The translations under genes and the position numbers were made by a program. A stretch of 64,000 nt of DNA from Lojkania enalia. Lineage: Eukaryota; Ascomycota; Dothideomycetes; Pleosporales. A model generated the notes under the pieces. The model did not search any database. It worked only from the letters and a program-made list of their open reading frames with translations, and was not told where the DNA came from. Positions within the stretch are counted from its first letter, which is position 1, and each line of letters starts with the position of its first letter. Below are positions 12,161-26,371 of the stretch, one piece after another. Location of the stretch: NCBI GenBank assembly GCA_010094045.1, contig ML986656.1, positions 25,238 to 89,237 on the forward strand, in the 5' to 3' direction.

Positions 12161-13039
12161 TTAAGTAACCTAAAAATATAAAAGATTGTAAAATTATATA
12201 TCTAGTAGAATCTAAGTTATATTAGAAGTCTATAAACGCTTATATAATCCTCTAGAGAGAGAGTTTAGATATAGGAGCCTATTGCTAAAGAAATAGCACT
12301 TCTTTAGTCTACGGTAGAAAGTATATACTAGTAAGTTTAGAAGAGAAATAGAAGGCTGAGTTATTTAATACAAGAACTTAAGAAGGTTTTACCTCTTAGT
12401 AATAAGTATTATTAGGTTTATATAGCGCGTTAAAAGAGGTATCTTAACTACTACTAAAAAAATAAATTACTACTAACGTACAGTATAAGCGAGCTAATTA
12501 CCTAAGCGAGCTGATTATAATACTAAGACTATACTAAAATCGCGACTACTTTTCGCAAAATATTATACTTTCTTATATTCTATTATACTATATAGTATAG
12601 TAGCCTATTCTTCTATATCTATAGCATTATTTTTACACGTCCGCGAGTTATACCTAGCCTCGCTATACTACTTACAGCACCTTTAAGTTAGCTAGCCTCT
12701 ATTAACGCACGCCTTCTTTCTACTCTTCTTCCTATTAGTACGAGTACTAAACTCTTTTAGAGTAGTTAATCGAGCGCCTTTTTTAATTATTAGGTTGCCT
12801 TTCTTTTATATACGCTTTCTTTTATACGATCGATATTATATAGCAGCTTTATTAGCTACTTAAAGCTTAGTAACCTAAACGCATAATAGTACGTTTTTAT
12901 ATATTATATACGCAGTACCCTTTATAAACTATTTAAACGCCTCTACTATTAAAATAGATAAGCTATCTAGATACTTTTAAACTTTTAATTAAACGTACGT
13001 AGATTAAGACTTAAATTTAATAGAATTACTTAGTATTTT

Positions 13040-13440
13040 TAACTCTTAAGGGGTATCTTCGACCGCGGGGGGTATTAGTATATATAGTTAAACTTCGAGC
13101 TTTAATAGTACTATATCTAGGTTAAATAGAACTAGGTTAATACCTTAAAAGCTATTTAGGATATTACTCTTCGTAATTACTACGTTAAAAGCTGCTTTAA
13201 AGTAGGGTAAGAACTCGATTTTTGTAATATAGTTAATATAACCGTATATTAGCTGCTTAACTTAGCGCCTATACACAGTCTTTAAAAGCGAGAAATAACC
13301 TATATCTAGTAGCTATAATAGGTGCAATAAATATAGAGGTATATAGAAAGTAATAATATTCTTTTCCTCGCAGAGCTGCCTAAATTCAAGTAAGTTGTAG
13401 CTTTTATAGCTGTTGAAAATTAGTAATTAATATATACTAA
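13040..13440 (-). pseudogene. pogo-type DDE transposase, C-terminal part, RIP-killed
   Basis: Read on the minus strand from about 13430 down to 13085. It contains F-N-S-Y-K-S-Y, then E-F-R-Q-L-C-E-E-K-N-I-I-T, then L-L-H-L-L-x-L-L-D-I-G-Y-F-S-L-L-K, then I-N-Y-I-T-K-I-E-F-L. This is the DDE_1 signature around the third acidic residue (D-G-H-x-S-H ... C-x-x-N-N-I ... P-P-H-S-S-H-x-L-Q-P-L-D-V-G-x-F). H-to-Y, P-to-L, S-to-L and Q-to-stop changes are all C-to-T. Downstream, V-I-T-K-S-N-I and G-I-N-L-V-L-F-N also fit family positions. The catalytic N-terminal half falls in the gap. Confidence 0.85.
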
Positions 13441-13558
13441 TAGTACAATCCTTTATATACGCGTTAAAGTGCTTTAACTACTTAATACTAATATTATTTA
13501 TCGTCCAGCCGTTATTAGTAACCTATATAGCCCAGGTTAGTAGAATATTATCTTCTTT

Positions 13559-14173
13559 NNNNNNNNNNNNNNNNNNNNNNNNNNNNNNNNNNNNNNNNNN
13601 NNNNNNNNNNNNNNNNNNNNNNNNNNNNNNNNNNNNNNNNNNNNNNNNNNNNNNNNNNNNNNNNNNNNNNNNNNNNNNNNNNNNNNNNNNNNNNNNNNNN
13701 NNNNNNNNNNNNNNNNNNNNNNNNNNNNNNNNNNNNNNNNNNNNNNNNNNNNNNNNNNNNNNNNNNNNNNNNNNNNNNNNNNNNNNNNNNNNNNNNNNNN
13801 NNNNNNNNNNNNNNNNNNNNNNNNNNNNNNNNNNNNNNNNNNNNNNNNNNNNNNNNNNNNNNNNNNNNNNNNNNNNNNNNNNNNNNNNNNNNNNNNNNNN
13901 NNNNNNNNNNNNNNNNNNNNNNNNNNNNNNNNNNNNNNNNNNNNNNNNNNNNNNNNNNNNNNNNNNNNNNNNNNNNNNNNNNNNNNNNNNNNNNNNNNNN
14001 NNNNNNNNNNNNNNNNNNNNNNNNNNNNNNNNNNNNNNNNNNNNNNNNNNNNNNNNNNNNNNNNNNNNNNNNNNNNNNNNNNNNNNNNNNNNNNNNNNNN
14101 NNNNNNNNNNNNNNNNNNNNNNNNNNNNNNNNNNNNNNNNNNNNNNNNNNNNNNNNNNNNNNNNNNNNNNNNN
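13559..14173. other. Assembly gap (615 N)
   Basis: The run of N lies inside the pogo-class transposon. Transposon ends are found in the right orientation on both sides, so the join across this gap is probably correct. Confidence 1.
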
Positions 14174-14956
14174 TATTAAAGAGCTTAGAGTATAAGCTAT
14201 ATTCTAGCTTCTTTCTAAATTAATTCTACAGTTGTTAGTTGTAGTATAATACTATAAAGTATAATTATCGCGATTTTAATAGAGTCTTAGTATTATAATT
14301 AGCTCGCTTAGGTGATCAGCTTGCTTATATTATATATTATACTAGACTCTAATAAAAATCTATAAACGAAGATAATAAAGAGTAGCTTTTTAGAATAAAA
14401 TCAAAGGGGTAAAACTTAGTAATAATAAATTCTATACCGCGGATAATAGACTTTAATATATATACTACTATATAAGTAATTAATTATTTTAGAAAATAGA
14501 AGGAAATTAAAGATATAGGAAGAGTGTAACAATTTATAACGTTACTAAATATCTATACTAAGATTATTATACTAATACTATAGAAGTAACTATAGAATAG
14601 TATTTCCTCAACCTTACGAAAATACTTAAAAAAAGAACCGTCTACCTATTTAAATAGATAATAGTACAATTATTTAATATCCTATATCTAGTAGGTAGGA
14701 TTTATAGAACGCTCGTTTAAAGTCTAAGATAGGGGTTTATAGCTGTACTTTAATAATATTCTTAATTAGTTCGAGCCTAGTTTTAGATATATAACTAAGC
14801 GCTAGGTCTCTAGGTATATAGATTATATCTAACTCTAACTTCTTAGATTATCCTACTATAACTAAAAACCTTAAGGGAAGATAGTAGTAGGAGTAAATTT
14901 AAATAAATTTGAGCTTCTATTATTACTAGTATTACCTCTATTAAGCTGATCTACCT

Positions 14957-15079
14957 TACTACTGCTATCGAATATGTATATATACTAAACCGCTTTACTA
15001 TTACTATCTAACGCGTTTTACTAATACTAAACTATCTTACTACTACTATCTAACATATTATAGTTATTCTAAACAATTT
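14957..15079. repeat. Degenerate 42-bp tandem repeat, 3 copies
   Basis: Copies at 14957-14995 (39 bp), 14996-15037 and 15038-15079 start TACTACTGCTATC, TACTATTACTATC and TACTACTACTATC, and each includes a TACTAAAC- or TTCTAAAC-like word. The period is a multiple of three, so it could be a decayed 14-residue protein repeat on the plus strand. Confidence 0.5.
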
Positions 15080-15464
15080 AGTTATATTAAACTATATTTC
15101 TAACTATATAGAATTGTAAAGTAATATTTCTAACCTAGTTAGTAACCTATAGCTTTATATATTCTAGAGAGAATAAAGATTAAGAATATACTTATACTTG
15201 TATAATCTACGAAGTAGGACTTATAGTACTCTATAAATTACTAAAATAAAGTAATAAGGACTTACTTAAATTTTATAAGTAAGACTATCTATTAGTATTT
15301 ATACTGTTGGATTTTCTTAACTATCTAGATATCGACACTACTTCTACTACTACTCTTTAAAGTCCTTAAACGTCGCTAATACCTGTAATACTATTTACCC
15401 TATCTTTCTACCGGCCCCTATTTTAATAGTTTAAATTATATCCGTTATCGCGCTTATTATCTTA

Positions 15465-15545
15465 CCTACTATTACTACGCCTATCGCTATTATACTAACC
15501 GTTACTATACCTACCGCTATTATACCTACTATTACTATACCTACC
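15465..15545. repeat. 15-bp tandem repeat, about 5 copies
   Basis: The unit is CCTACYRYTATTATA, at 15465, 15480, 15495, 15510 and 15525, with a partial sixth copy. Read on the plus strand it gives a Pro-Thr/Ala-Ile-rich five-residue repeat, like a proline/threonine-rich linker in a former protein. Confidence 0.7.
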
Positions 15546-18500
15546 TTCTTACCGGTCGTATATAAGTATAGCTGCTAGTATACTATTAAACTCTAGCAAG
15601 TACACTTTACTGCTACTAAACCCCTTATAATTAAGCTGTCCTTCTTAATTCTTAGTATCTAAACTACTAGTATCACCTATACTCTCTTCCTTAAAAGCTA
15701 AATTATTAAGACTAATAATTATACTACTCTACTATAGCTCGCTGTATTAATTATTACCTATCCTCTCTATCTACGACTTAGAACTTCGATTCTAAGATAA
15801 GCGGAGCCCTTTTTATAATTAATACTATCGGTACCTATTATAAATACAGCCTACCTCTACTATTATACAGCTTCTATATATTATTATAGAACTTCTAGGA
15901 TCTTATAATACTAAGAATAATCTATACTAACTCTTATATACTAGTAGGTTTCGCTTTAATCGCCGACGAAAGGATACTAAATACTTAGAAGAGGGACTTT
16001 AAGAATACTTACTACTAATTAAATGCAAGAGGTATAGGAGAGTTAATAAGTACTATAGAGTAAAGAGAGGTATTATATATATAGGCTTATAGAAGTTATA
16101 TTATTACTTAAGAATCGATTATATAAGTTAGTATATTAGTACCCTTTAGGTTTTTAGCCGGGCGTAATAAAATATTATTATTATTACCTACTATAACTAA
16201 GCCTTAATACGCTTTTTATATCTCTAAAACGTGCTATTTTCGTAGAATTAAGGTATATATTAAGAACTAAGCTGATAAGCTAATACTTAAATATTAATAG
16301 CTTCCTATAGTACTAGTATAATACTATTAAAAGATATCCTTACTATTCTAGTCCTACTCCTATATACTCTTAATATTACTTTTATTAGTATATAGCGCTA
16401 GACGCTATTAAAAACTTTATAAGAGATAATATACCTTTTTATCTAAATAATAGTAAGTATAGTATCTCTAGTAATACTTAGTCTTTATATTTCTCTTATT
16501 ATATTTTTATCTAGTATATAGAGCTAAGATTTTAGGCGTATTAAAAATAATAGAATTTAATAGTAATAAACTAGTTTAAAGTATATTTACTTAGGGCCTA
16601 AACCTTTTCTAGGCCCTCTATAGATTCCTTTTTAACAACTAGCCTTTACAGCCCCTCTCTACTAGCCTAGTAACTCTATATAGATTAACCTAATATTTAT
16701 TAAAGTTGAAGAGGAAGTTCTTTAACCTATTTAACTATTAGATAGTTTTAGGTCCTTTTATTAGATTTTTATTAGGATAGGTAATAAGCGCGGCCCTATA
16801 ATACGCGGTCCGAAGTTCTTTAAGGATATATCTAATAGAGTAGCTATATAATTTATATAGATTAAGATTAAGTTTAAATAGATTAAATATATTAATATCT
16901 TTAAGAAGAGAATAGGTTACTTTAGCTATCTAGGGCTTCTTATAGGTAGAAAGAGAGTATATAGAAGTAGAAAAGCTAGTATATAAATCGAAAATTCCGG
17001 AATTAGGATACTACGACAGCTTATAACTCGCTGTTAATTGGTAAGATAATAAAGGCGCGACTATAAAGGCGCCTTATTATAATTCTATTAAGTCTCAGTA
17101 ACTATATATTACTAATTATAATATAGTGTATCTTTACGTATAAATAATATAATACTCCTATTAGATAGTTAGAATTATAAGACGCTCTTAAATACCGGAC
17201 GTAGCAGAGAGCGTAGTATAATAGTAGACGCTATATAATACTAAGCTAAGGTAATACTATTTATAATCTATTTAGAACTTAGTAGTAATAGAGCTAGACG
17301 CTTTAAAAGAAGGCGGTTTACTATTTATAGCTATTTAAAGTATCTCTAAGGCTCTATTTATGCATCTAACCCTATCTATATTAAAGCCTATATTTTTAGA
17401 GTACTCTATTCTTATAAAAAAACGCTTCTAATATAGTACCCCAGGCAGCTATTATCTACAAAAGATATATAGTCTAGATATAGTAACTACTATAGAGATT
17501 AGAAGCTATATAGTAATTTAAATAGCTTATACCCGATAATTCCCCTATAAATCTACTACTTAGTCTGTATAATACCTCTTATAGTTAAGCTTTCTACTAG
17601 TCTGGAGAGGCGCCTTTATATAGTAGTACTATAACAGCTATAGTAGCGGACTATATATCCTCTTAGGACCCTATTCTAAAATATCGTACCAGCTCCTATT
17701 TAGAGATAGTACTATTAAAAGTTACCTTCGGTCCTTAATATATAAAGCTATCTTAGCAGCTAGGTAGTTATAGGCTGGATATTAAACTTTATAAAAGCTT
17801 AAACCTAGGTATCTATATAAGTTTAGACTTAATTATAGCTCTATCTATAAGATTTAGTCTTATAATACTATATAGGGATAAGAATATATTATCTATATAA
17901 GTTCTATAGATCTAAAGTAGTCTAGAACTAGGACGTTTTTAGAAAAGTTATTATATAGTACTCTTAAAATCCTTTAGCTTAATATAGCCCGCCTAAAACT
18001 AAGATAATAAAGTAGTAATATTTAGCTTATAGTACTTTATATTCTATCTTAATCCCTCCTCTATTAAATAATACGGAATGTCTCTTAGATATATATATTT
18101 CTCTATCGCCCTCTAGCTTCTTTTATTTCTTTATCCTCTTCGTAGGGTAACTTTATATTAGACCTAAGTTCTATAGTACTAATTATATATATAACATCTA
18201 TACTAAATTTATATCCTACTTTAAATCTTATAATAACCTTATATTTAAGACTATAATAGGTAGCTACTACTCTAAAGTATAAGGTAGTAATACTAGAGTA
18301 AGCCGGCTTAGATTTAACTAAGGTTTCCCTTCCTCTAAAACCAGCTATATACCGTCCTATATACTACCTCCAACCTATCTAATAGAATATAATATATCTT
18401 ACCGGGTTTTAAGACTATAGAAGTTTAATAGAGAGAAATTACGCGGCTACTAATATATAGTCTATATTAATAATAATAACCTCTTAAATAAGCGCTAATA

Positions 18501-20702
18501 AAGAGCTTAGGACTTAATCTTAGAAATTATATAATAGTATATAATAATCTAGAGGCTAACCGTCTAGGTTAAATACTTAAACTATCTCTTAGAGGAAGAA
18601 TCTAATACTAATACTAAGAGAGAAAAGTAGTTTTATAAGAATATACTAGCTATAGACTTAAAATTAGAACTAATTTAGATATAGGATTAACGCCTCTATA
18701 ATATTCTTCCCCTTCCTAGCGCTAGAGGGGACGAGTAATTCTAGTAATAAAGGAAGACGCTTAAATTAAGTAAATAAGAGATTTACGATATAATTAAAAG
18801 GATCTAAAATAGTAAAGGATTAGATAATATAGATACTAAAAGTTAGATTAAGCTAGAGCTTATTATAACCTTATCTAGGTTTAACTAAGGATAGAAGTTT
18901 AATAAATTTTTAGTAAATAAGACGCAGATCTTTAGAAAAGCGCTAGATATTAAGGTAGAAGATATCTTAAAACTCTAGACTCAATTTTTTCTCTAAGCTT
19001 AAGCTGCCTATACTAGTCTAGATACCCCTAAAGGATTTATACCAACTATTATAGTTTATATTCTCCTAGATAAAATATCTAGTAGTATTTTTAATAATAT
19101 TTGGAACTATATAGCTACAATATATATTTCCCTAATTAAGCTAGTTAAAAAGGCTAGGAAAACCGTTCGACAGGATCGTTACACAATATAACTTATCTTA
19201 CTCTATACTACTAGGGGAAAACGTGGCTATTAATGGTAAAAACTAGACGATAAGAAGAGTAGTAGAATAGATATCATCGACTATATACCTTTAAATATCG
19301 ATCTACTCTTAGATTACGGTCCTAGGCCTTTTTTCGGTCTAAAACTAATACTTAGGTTAATTAATCTAGATACTAATAGATCCTTAAAGAGAAAGAATAG
19401 AAATCTTATACTTTATAGCGAAAAGTATATAAGGTTAATAAAGGAGGAGATAGAAAAATACCCCTATTAGACGGAGCTAATAAACGATCAGACTATAAGT
19501 CCTTGGATTTAGCCAGCCTAAAAATAGGTCTAAGAACAGATTTTTCTCTTAGTAGAGTAGATAAGTAAGAATACTAAATAAAATATAATAGAGGATATTA
19601 ATTAAAAAGTTTTATAACTCTTTAAAAAGTTTATTTAGAGCTATAGTATATTTATAACATCCTTTATAGCGTCGCAAGATATATAGTATTATAAGATAGA
19701 ACTAATATTATACTTTAAACTTCCGAAGTCTCTCTATTATAAGTGTACGAAGCTATAATTATCGCGTTATAATTCTATAGAAGGTTAATAGATATACTTT
19801 TAAAAGTCCGCTTAATAGTATAACTAATATTATACTCTTCTTTATTAGAGGCTGATATATTATATAGATAATAGCTGTAGAATCGATGTAAGTTAGACTT
19901 TTATATAGCTACTGTATAAGAACTGCGAAGGTCTAAACGAAAAAGTATCTCGCCTATATAGTATATCTTACTACTTAGTAAAGGATATTAGGCTGGACTT
20001 TTAAAATTTTATTAAATATAAACAATTTATACGGTATTTACTCTACTTAAAGTTAGAGGTAATAGCTAAAATATTAGGCTATATAAGGAGGGTATATTTA
20101 ATCGTAGCTTAGAGTTTATTATAAGAGACTTATATTAAAATTAACTAAATTAACTATTAGCTCTCCACAAATACTTAGAAAAGTACTCTTAACTATTAGC
20201 TAAGAATATGTTGTTAAAAATACGGCTGTAATATATTAATATATAGGTTAGTTATTAAACTAATAAAGGCGTATATTAATAACTAACTATAAAAATTAAG
20301 CTTTTAGCTTAATAAGTTCGCGCTAAAGAATAAATAAATATAACTTCTCTAGAAGAATCTCTTACGCCGATTTAGTAAAGAAAGCTAGGTTAAGTCTATA
20401 AGTATTAACTCTAACTCTAATACCTCTATAATAAGTATAATAGTAGTATAATTTAAGCTAGAAGACTTACTATTACTTTATTTACCCGAAGGTTAGATAT
20501 AACCTAGATATAAAATAAGACCTTACTATATCTATAATAGATACTTAGCTTATAAAGGTACTAAGAAAACTTCCTTATTAGGACTTATATTTATATTCCT
20601 ATAATAATAAGAGATCTTAATATTACTCCTAAAATTGCTTAAATTTACGTTTCTATTCTAGTAATAGGCTGTTCCTTATTATATATACTCTCTAAAAGAG
20701 CT

Positions 20703-20858
20703 GTTTTCTATCTTCCTCTTTAAGCTGATATAGATCCTTAAGTTTAAAGTATATATTTTTAAACTCTAGAACATCTCTAAGCATCTAGAGAAAGTAGAAA
20801 AACTCGACCTTCTCTTTCTTATCTATTAATATTACTACCGTAAACTTTATTATAAAGC
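20703..20858 (-). repeat. Inverted copy of the 50.23 kb repeat
   Basis: The reverse complement of this segment matches 50230-50390 with differences that are mostly transitions. An example is GATAAGAAAGAGAAGGT followed by TTTTTCTACTTTCTCTAGATGCTTA. On the coding strand both read I-D-K-K-E-K-V, then F-F-Y-F-L, then F-K-L-K-N-L-Y. Two copies of one former gene family therefore sit in opposite orientation 29 kb apart. Confidence 0.7.
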
Positions 20859-23800
20859 GCCTTAGCTGCGTTCTTTATTTAGTATAGAGTATATAGACGA
20901 AGTCTAGTAAAATTAAGTATTTAGTATCTTTAGAGTATTTAAGATCTACGTAAATCTTAATATTATTAATATATTAAAATATTTTTCTACTAAGAAATCG
21001 GAGAAGGATAGATAGGTTCTAATACTATCCTAAGTAGCATCTAATATAGTAATCCTGGCCGTCCTAATAGTAAAAATATTTATTAATACTTAAGTCGTCC
21101 TCCTTATATTTAAGTCTAAGTAGCTTCGTGTTATATATTAGACTTATAACTTCTTTATAGACCTATTTATTAACTATAAGAAGCCCTATACTACTCTCTT
21201 TAAGTTTATACTAGGGAATAAGCCCTAAAAATAGAGGAAATACGTACTTATAAATTTTATTTTAAATTTCCCCTAGAAATTTAAGTAGCTTAGGCCGCCT
21301 TTTAGGTAGTAATAGGTTGTAGTTGCTGTAGTACTATTATTAGTCCCGTATATTTATATAGATATATAGCCGTCCGCATCGATATTTATATATAAATATT
21401 ATTATATATTAGGCTTAGAGAGAATAGAGATATTTTCAAACGCTACGCTGTAACTAAGCCGTATACTCCTATAAATATAGTAGTATTATATTAAAGTAAT
21501 ACTTATATTCTATAATATAGAGTATTTTCTTAGTACTTAACTTAGATATATATAATTATTCTTCGACCGTTTAAGTATTTATTAGATATCTACTAAGTAG
21601 AGGGCTGGAACTAAACTAAATTTCTCTGTTAGGTCGTCCTTATATCTTTATTTTATGGAGTATAGGAGAGCGTAAACTAAAATAAGAGGTAGATAGAAAG
21701 TATAGGAGAAAATAGTAGGTGTTTTTAGAGCAGTAATTATAAGCAAATATAAAGACCTTTATATATATAATACGTCTAAGCTACTAATAATACTCTACGT
21801 ATTATAGTATAGTAGTAATACTATTGTTAAGTTAGGATAGGGTAGTACTCTATTAGTAGTTTTAATTTAGAAGTTAGCGAGATCTGTTTATACCTCCAGG
21901 CTTAATCTATAAGCCTTATTATATACGCTTAAGTAATACTAATACTATAATTCGATTAGCTTATAGTAGTATATATTATAGCCTAATAGTATATAATACT
22001 ATCTACTAATGCTAATAACTTATTTATACTCCGAAGCTAGGGTCTAGCTAATCTCTCCTCTAAAGATAGTACTATATATCTCCTAGCGAGGAAAGTTATA
22101 TAATATTAGATATTAACTTTTATAGTATTACTACTACTAAGAGATAGGATATAGCTATAAAGCTTATTATTTAGACTAGGGGTTTATATCCGCCCTATAT
22201 AGTAGAGAAAATAGAAGAAGCGTAAGATAGGTAAATGCGTATCTAGGATTCGGAATTAATACTTCTTAGTAGGAACCCTATCTATAATAGAGGTATAGAT
22301 AAGATAGGCTGTTATATATTATAGATTCTATACCGGAAATAGCTTTCATCTAAACTAAGCTAAATAGTAAGATATAGCTATTAGGTCTAGAAGCTATAAT
22401 AGAAATATAACTACAGCTTATAGGCGTGCTTTAGTAAGAGGCGTAGGCCTTAATAACTTCTACCCTCTTTTAGTAGGCGTTACTATGGGTTTGTAGGGGT
22501 ATAGAATAATAGTACCTAATTCTTCCTTAGTTTAAGGCTACAGTAATCAACTAGTATTAGGGGATATAAGAGTTTAAGTCTACCTCGTATAATAATAGCG
22601 TAGATAGGCAGCTTATATAAAGAAGTAAAGGGGCGGCGCGGGTCTATATAATTTCTCTTTTAAAAATAAGCTCTTATCTACTACAGAAATGTAGAGGAGG
22701 GGGCGATTATGAGTCCTATATTATATCTCTCTAGCTAGTAGGAGGCATAGAGGAAGTATATATTAAAGGCTGACGTACTATAATACTAAAGGTGTCGAGA
22801 TCTACCTTATCTCTTATTAGCTAAGCTAAAAGGAAAGATATAAAGGAGCTTCGTACCTTAAGTAAACCCTAGGCCATCTAATTCCCCTATTAAGCTCTTC
22901 TATACTTCTTCCGCCAGAATACGGCCGCTTACTATACTCTCTTGTTAATATATTTAGTAACGCTTCTACTTGCTTCATCTTATCTAATATTATCTATAAT
23001 ATTGCAATTGTAGCTTTTTTAGCTATCTACTTTACTTTCTCGTCTACTTCCTTATTTAGATTCTGGCCCACTTTCTTAGTTACTTTCTCCTCTTCTTTAA
23101 CTTTATTATTATTCCGGAAAACCCCTTAATACTACTATAAAGTAGGCAAGTATTTTTATTATTCTTATTGTTCCTAATATACTTACTATTTTAAATAGTA
23201 CTACCTCTTAACTTACTAGTATTATATCTACTATTTGGGTTACTAAAACCTTTTAAGTTTCCCTATAAACTTAAGATTACAGCACCTTTTAAACTATTAG
23301 TTATAGTAAATTCTAATAAAGGGGTAAGTACTATATTCTTATAGTATAGATAATAGCTAATATTTCGTTTAGGTTATAGTCACGTTACTAGAGTAGTTAA
23401 TCCTAGAGTAGGCTAACGATAATAGAAGAGTTTATAGTAGATAAGAGTAAGCTATTTATTAATTACCTAAGAAATTAGTAACTAATAAACTTACTCTAAT
23501 AAGTCCTATTTAGGAAGGCCTATTATCTAAAAATCTGGTTTTTATCGCGATCGCCCTTATCCTTACTAAATTAAATTAATAGACTAATCTTTCTTACCTC
23601 TAGTTTATTCCCCTTTTCCCTTATCTTATAATAGGTAAATTTTAAGTTATAAATTAGAGGTAGTTAGGTATAGATTTCCTATATTAGAGGTTTTTAGTTA
23701 ATTTCTCTATTTTAAAACCTACGTAAAGCTATATAGTTACTCTCTATTACCTTATATACTAATATCCCTTCCGCTTCTTCTACTTAATTTTATACCCTTA

Positions 23801-26344
23801 TACCATGTTTATATAGATATAGGTGCTACTATTTAGAAGGACTAGCGTAGATCTTTAAAATTTCGCAATTTTAAATATATTAGCTGCAGATTAGTTAATA
23901 ACTTTAAGAGAAAAGAAAAGATATTATCTTAAATTTCCTATTCCCCTATAGCTAGGTTAAAGTAAAACCTGTTAGAGTGTATATACTTTTTATCTTCTCT
24001 ATTTTACGCCCTTATATATTCCCCTACTTTCTATTTAATATAACTAAGAGAATTAGGGCTTTTATTTAATATAGTTATATATAACTTAGTAGTTTTTCTA
24101 CTATATTGGAAAGAAGGTTAATTATAGCATTTGTTTGTTTTTTTTAATATTTTAACAAAAAAAATTCTTAAGGTTAAATATTGAGAGTTTAAAGATAAGT
24201 CCGCTTTTCGCCTTTAATATTAGTAAAATAGATAAGTATACTTATATTAAAAATAGATATATTCTATTCTTATACTAAGATAAAAGACGTAAAATTATTA
24301 CAATCGCTAAGAAATTAATAGTCTATCTTAAAACTTTTACTAAGCTTCGGAGGCTCCTAGTTAACCTATACCTTTATATATTTCTTATCGCCTAACTCTA
24401 CCTTTTTATAGAGCTCTTTTATAAAGTTTCTTAAATCTCTAATCTCCAACCTTATTTCTATAATAATAACTGCGTTAACAAGCTAATATAGATTATTATT
24501 AAAAGCTGCTAAGATTTCTAACTCCTTAAAACTATATTCTTTATAAAGTAGTATATTTAATTAAAGGCTGCTAGTAGAGTATTAATGTTTACCTTCCAGC
24601 TTTTATTACCTCTACTCTTTTTCGCAAATTAGGTATTATTTATTTACTAGTTAAGAAAATAACTCTACTATAATACGAAAAGTATACTAAGAACAAATAC
24701 TATATCTAAGAGTATTAACCTAACCGTAAAGTATTACCGTTTTCTAAAATAGTAAAGGAAACCTATTACTGCGGCAGTTAATATTCTAAGTATAATATTA
24801 TTATACGCGACTATACTAGACCTATACCCCTATAAAACGGTTAAATAATATAAGGCTAGAGTTTAAAGTAGATTTAAATATAGTTAATAGCTAGTTATAT
24901 AACTAGGTAGTTTATTTAGGGATGCGGTATATAGATAAGTAGAATAGGTTCCGGCTTAATATTTTAGTCCTTGAAAAACTGCGGAAGTCGTCTACTACAG
25001 CTAAATTAAGATACCCTTCTAGTAGAAATGAATAGCTTTAAAACTTACTACCTATATTAGTAGAAATTCCGGCTCTACTAATAATTATAATATTTTCCTT
25101 TATACTTAGCTCTTTCTTTAGTTACTTTATTTATAATAAGACTTCGATTAACGCATTTAAAATGTAGCTAGGTCTATTTTTCCTAACTTTCTAGACGTAT
25201 AAATATTTCTATTAGTAGAATCACGAAAATAATTGCTTCGCCATTTTAATATTAGAGATAGTATTATATAAAGTACTTAATAAGAGGAAGAAAAGAGCTG
25301 TAAGAACAGAAAAGAATATATAGTATAAGATAGGAGAAGGCCTAATTTATACCTAAATACGTATAATAGGTCTAAGATAGTAACTTAAGTATAGTTATAG
25401 GCTGTTTTATATACAACCTACTTTTTCTATATTAACTATATATAAGATTAAACTCTAACTAGATAGGTAAAAGCTGTAGTATTAAAAAGATTTATTTAAG
25501 TTAATACCTGTAGAATAATAAGCTAACTTAGTAAAAATAAGTTTTAGAGGTAGGGAAGCTTTTATAATAGACTCTATCCTTTAACATCTATAGTATTAAG
25601 TGCTAAGTTTAGCTCAGCCCCTCCTAATATACAGCTTATAAGCTGTACTTAGGTAGTAGATCTTTAAAGCAGCTAGCTAACAGCTATAATACTAGTAAAA
25701 AATACTAGCTATTTGTCTCCTAAAGCTTAGGCGGTAGTAAATTCCCAGCTAAGCCCTACTAGGATAGCTAGTAGGCTAAGCAGCTCTTAAGTTCTTAATA
25801 ATAGTACCTAAGTAAGGCCTTAAGGGCTAGAGCTAGCTGGTATAGTATAAACGGAAATACTCTAAATTCTAGTAGCTTCTGCTAAGATTAGGGAGTAAGC
25901 TTAAGATCTGCTCTTCTACATATCCTATAGGGTAGTAATAATACTAGTTAGAGCTTTAAGTCTACTTACTCTTACGGAGATAAGATAGGTTATATAATAG
26001 AATATAGAGGATATAGGGCCTTAATTACTTTAAAGATGCCTAAAGTAGGAATAAATTATATTACTCTAATATATACCTTACTTCTACTAGAATATAGTAA
26101 GTTTTTAAGTAACCTAATCTCTTATAGATGTTAGCTATACTATTTTAAAGTATATAAAGTACTCTTAAATAATTACTAGTATATAGTTTTTTAGAACTTT
26201 ACTTTCTTAATAATTACTAGAGATATAAGCGCCGGGTAGAACTCTTTTCTACCCCTCTTCTATTACTAACAACTAATTCTTTAGTAATATAGAATTTATA
26301 AGTAAAAGTAGTATATATATTAGATCTTATATATTAGTATATTA

Positions 26345-26371
26345 TTATGTATGTATATATATATATATAAC
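26345..26371. repeat. TA microsatellite
   Basis: A (TA)n run follows GTATGTATATATATATATAT. It is simple sequence within RIPed DNA. Confidence 0.6.

Larger units (their letters stand above)
12481..14332 (-). mobile_element. pogo/Fot1-class DNA transposon with TIRs (RIPed, gap inside)
   Basis: The left end at 12481 starts CAGTATAAGCGAGCTAATTA. The right end at 14332 is its inverse, diverged by transitions, and the match extends for over 60 bp (12481-12545 against about 14268-14332). TA flanks both ends (12479-12480 and 14333-14334), the target duplication of the Tc1/mariner-pogo superfamily. The minus strand encodes the DDE transposase tail. The 615-bp N gap removes the middle. Length (about 1.85 kb if the gap size is true) fits the family. 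Confidence 0.85.
14333..20702. other. Long RIPed stretch, mostly unidentified, plus-strand coding traces
   Basis: Two tandem repeats (listed separately) lie at 14957-15079 and 15465-15545. From about 18450 to 20560 the plus strand keeps frames with TAA/TAG but few TGA, as expected for a former protein gene. Examples are Y-I-P-L-N-I-D-L-L-L-D-Y-G-P-R-P-F-F-G at about 19285-19345, and a lysine/serine-rich tail at about 20340-20440. I do not recognise the family. Nothing is supported between 15550 and 18450. Confidence 0.35.

Noticed and set aside
25590..25880. AGCT-rich patch as a palindromic regulatory array
   Set aside because: Spacing is irregular and the word is common in RIPed DNA that keeps AGCT. 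No repeat unit was found.
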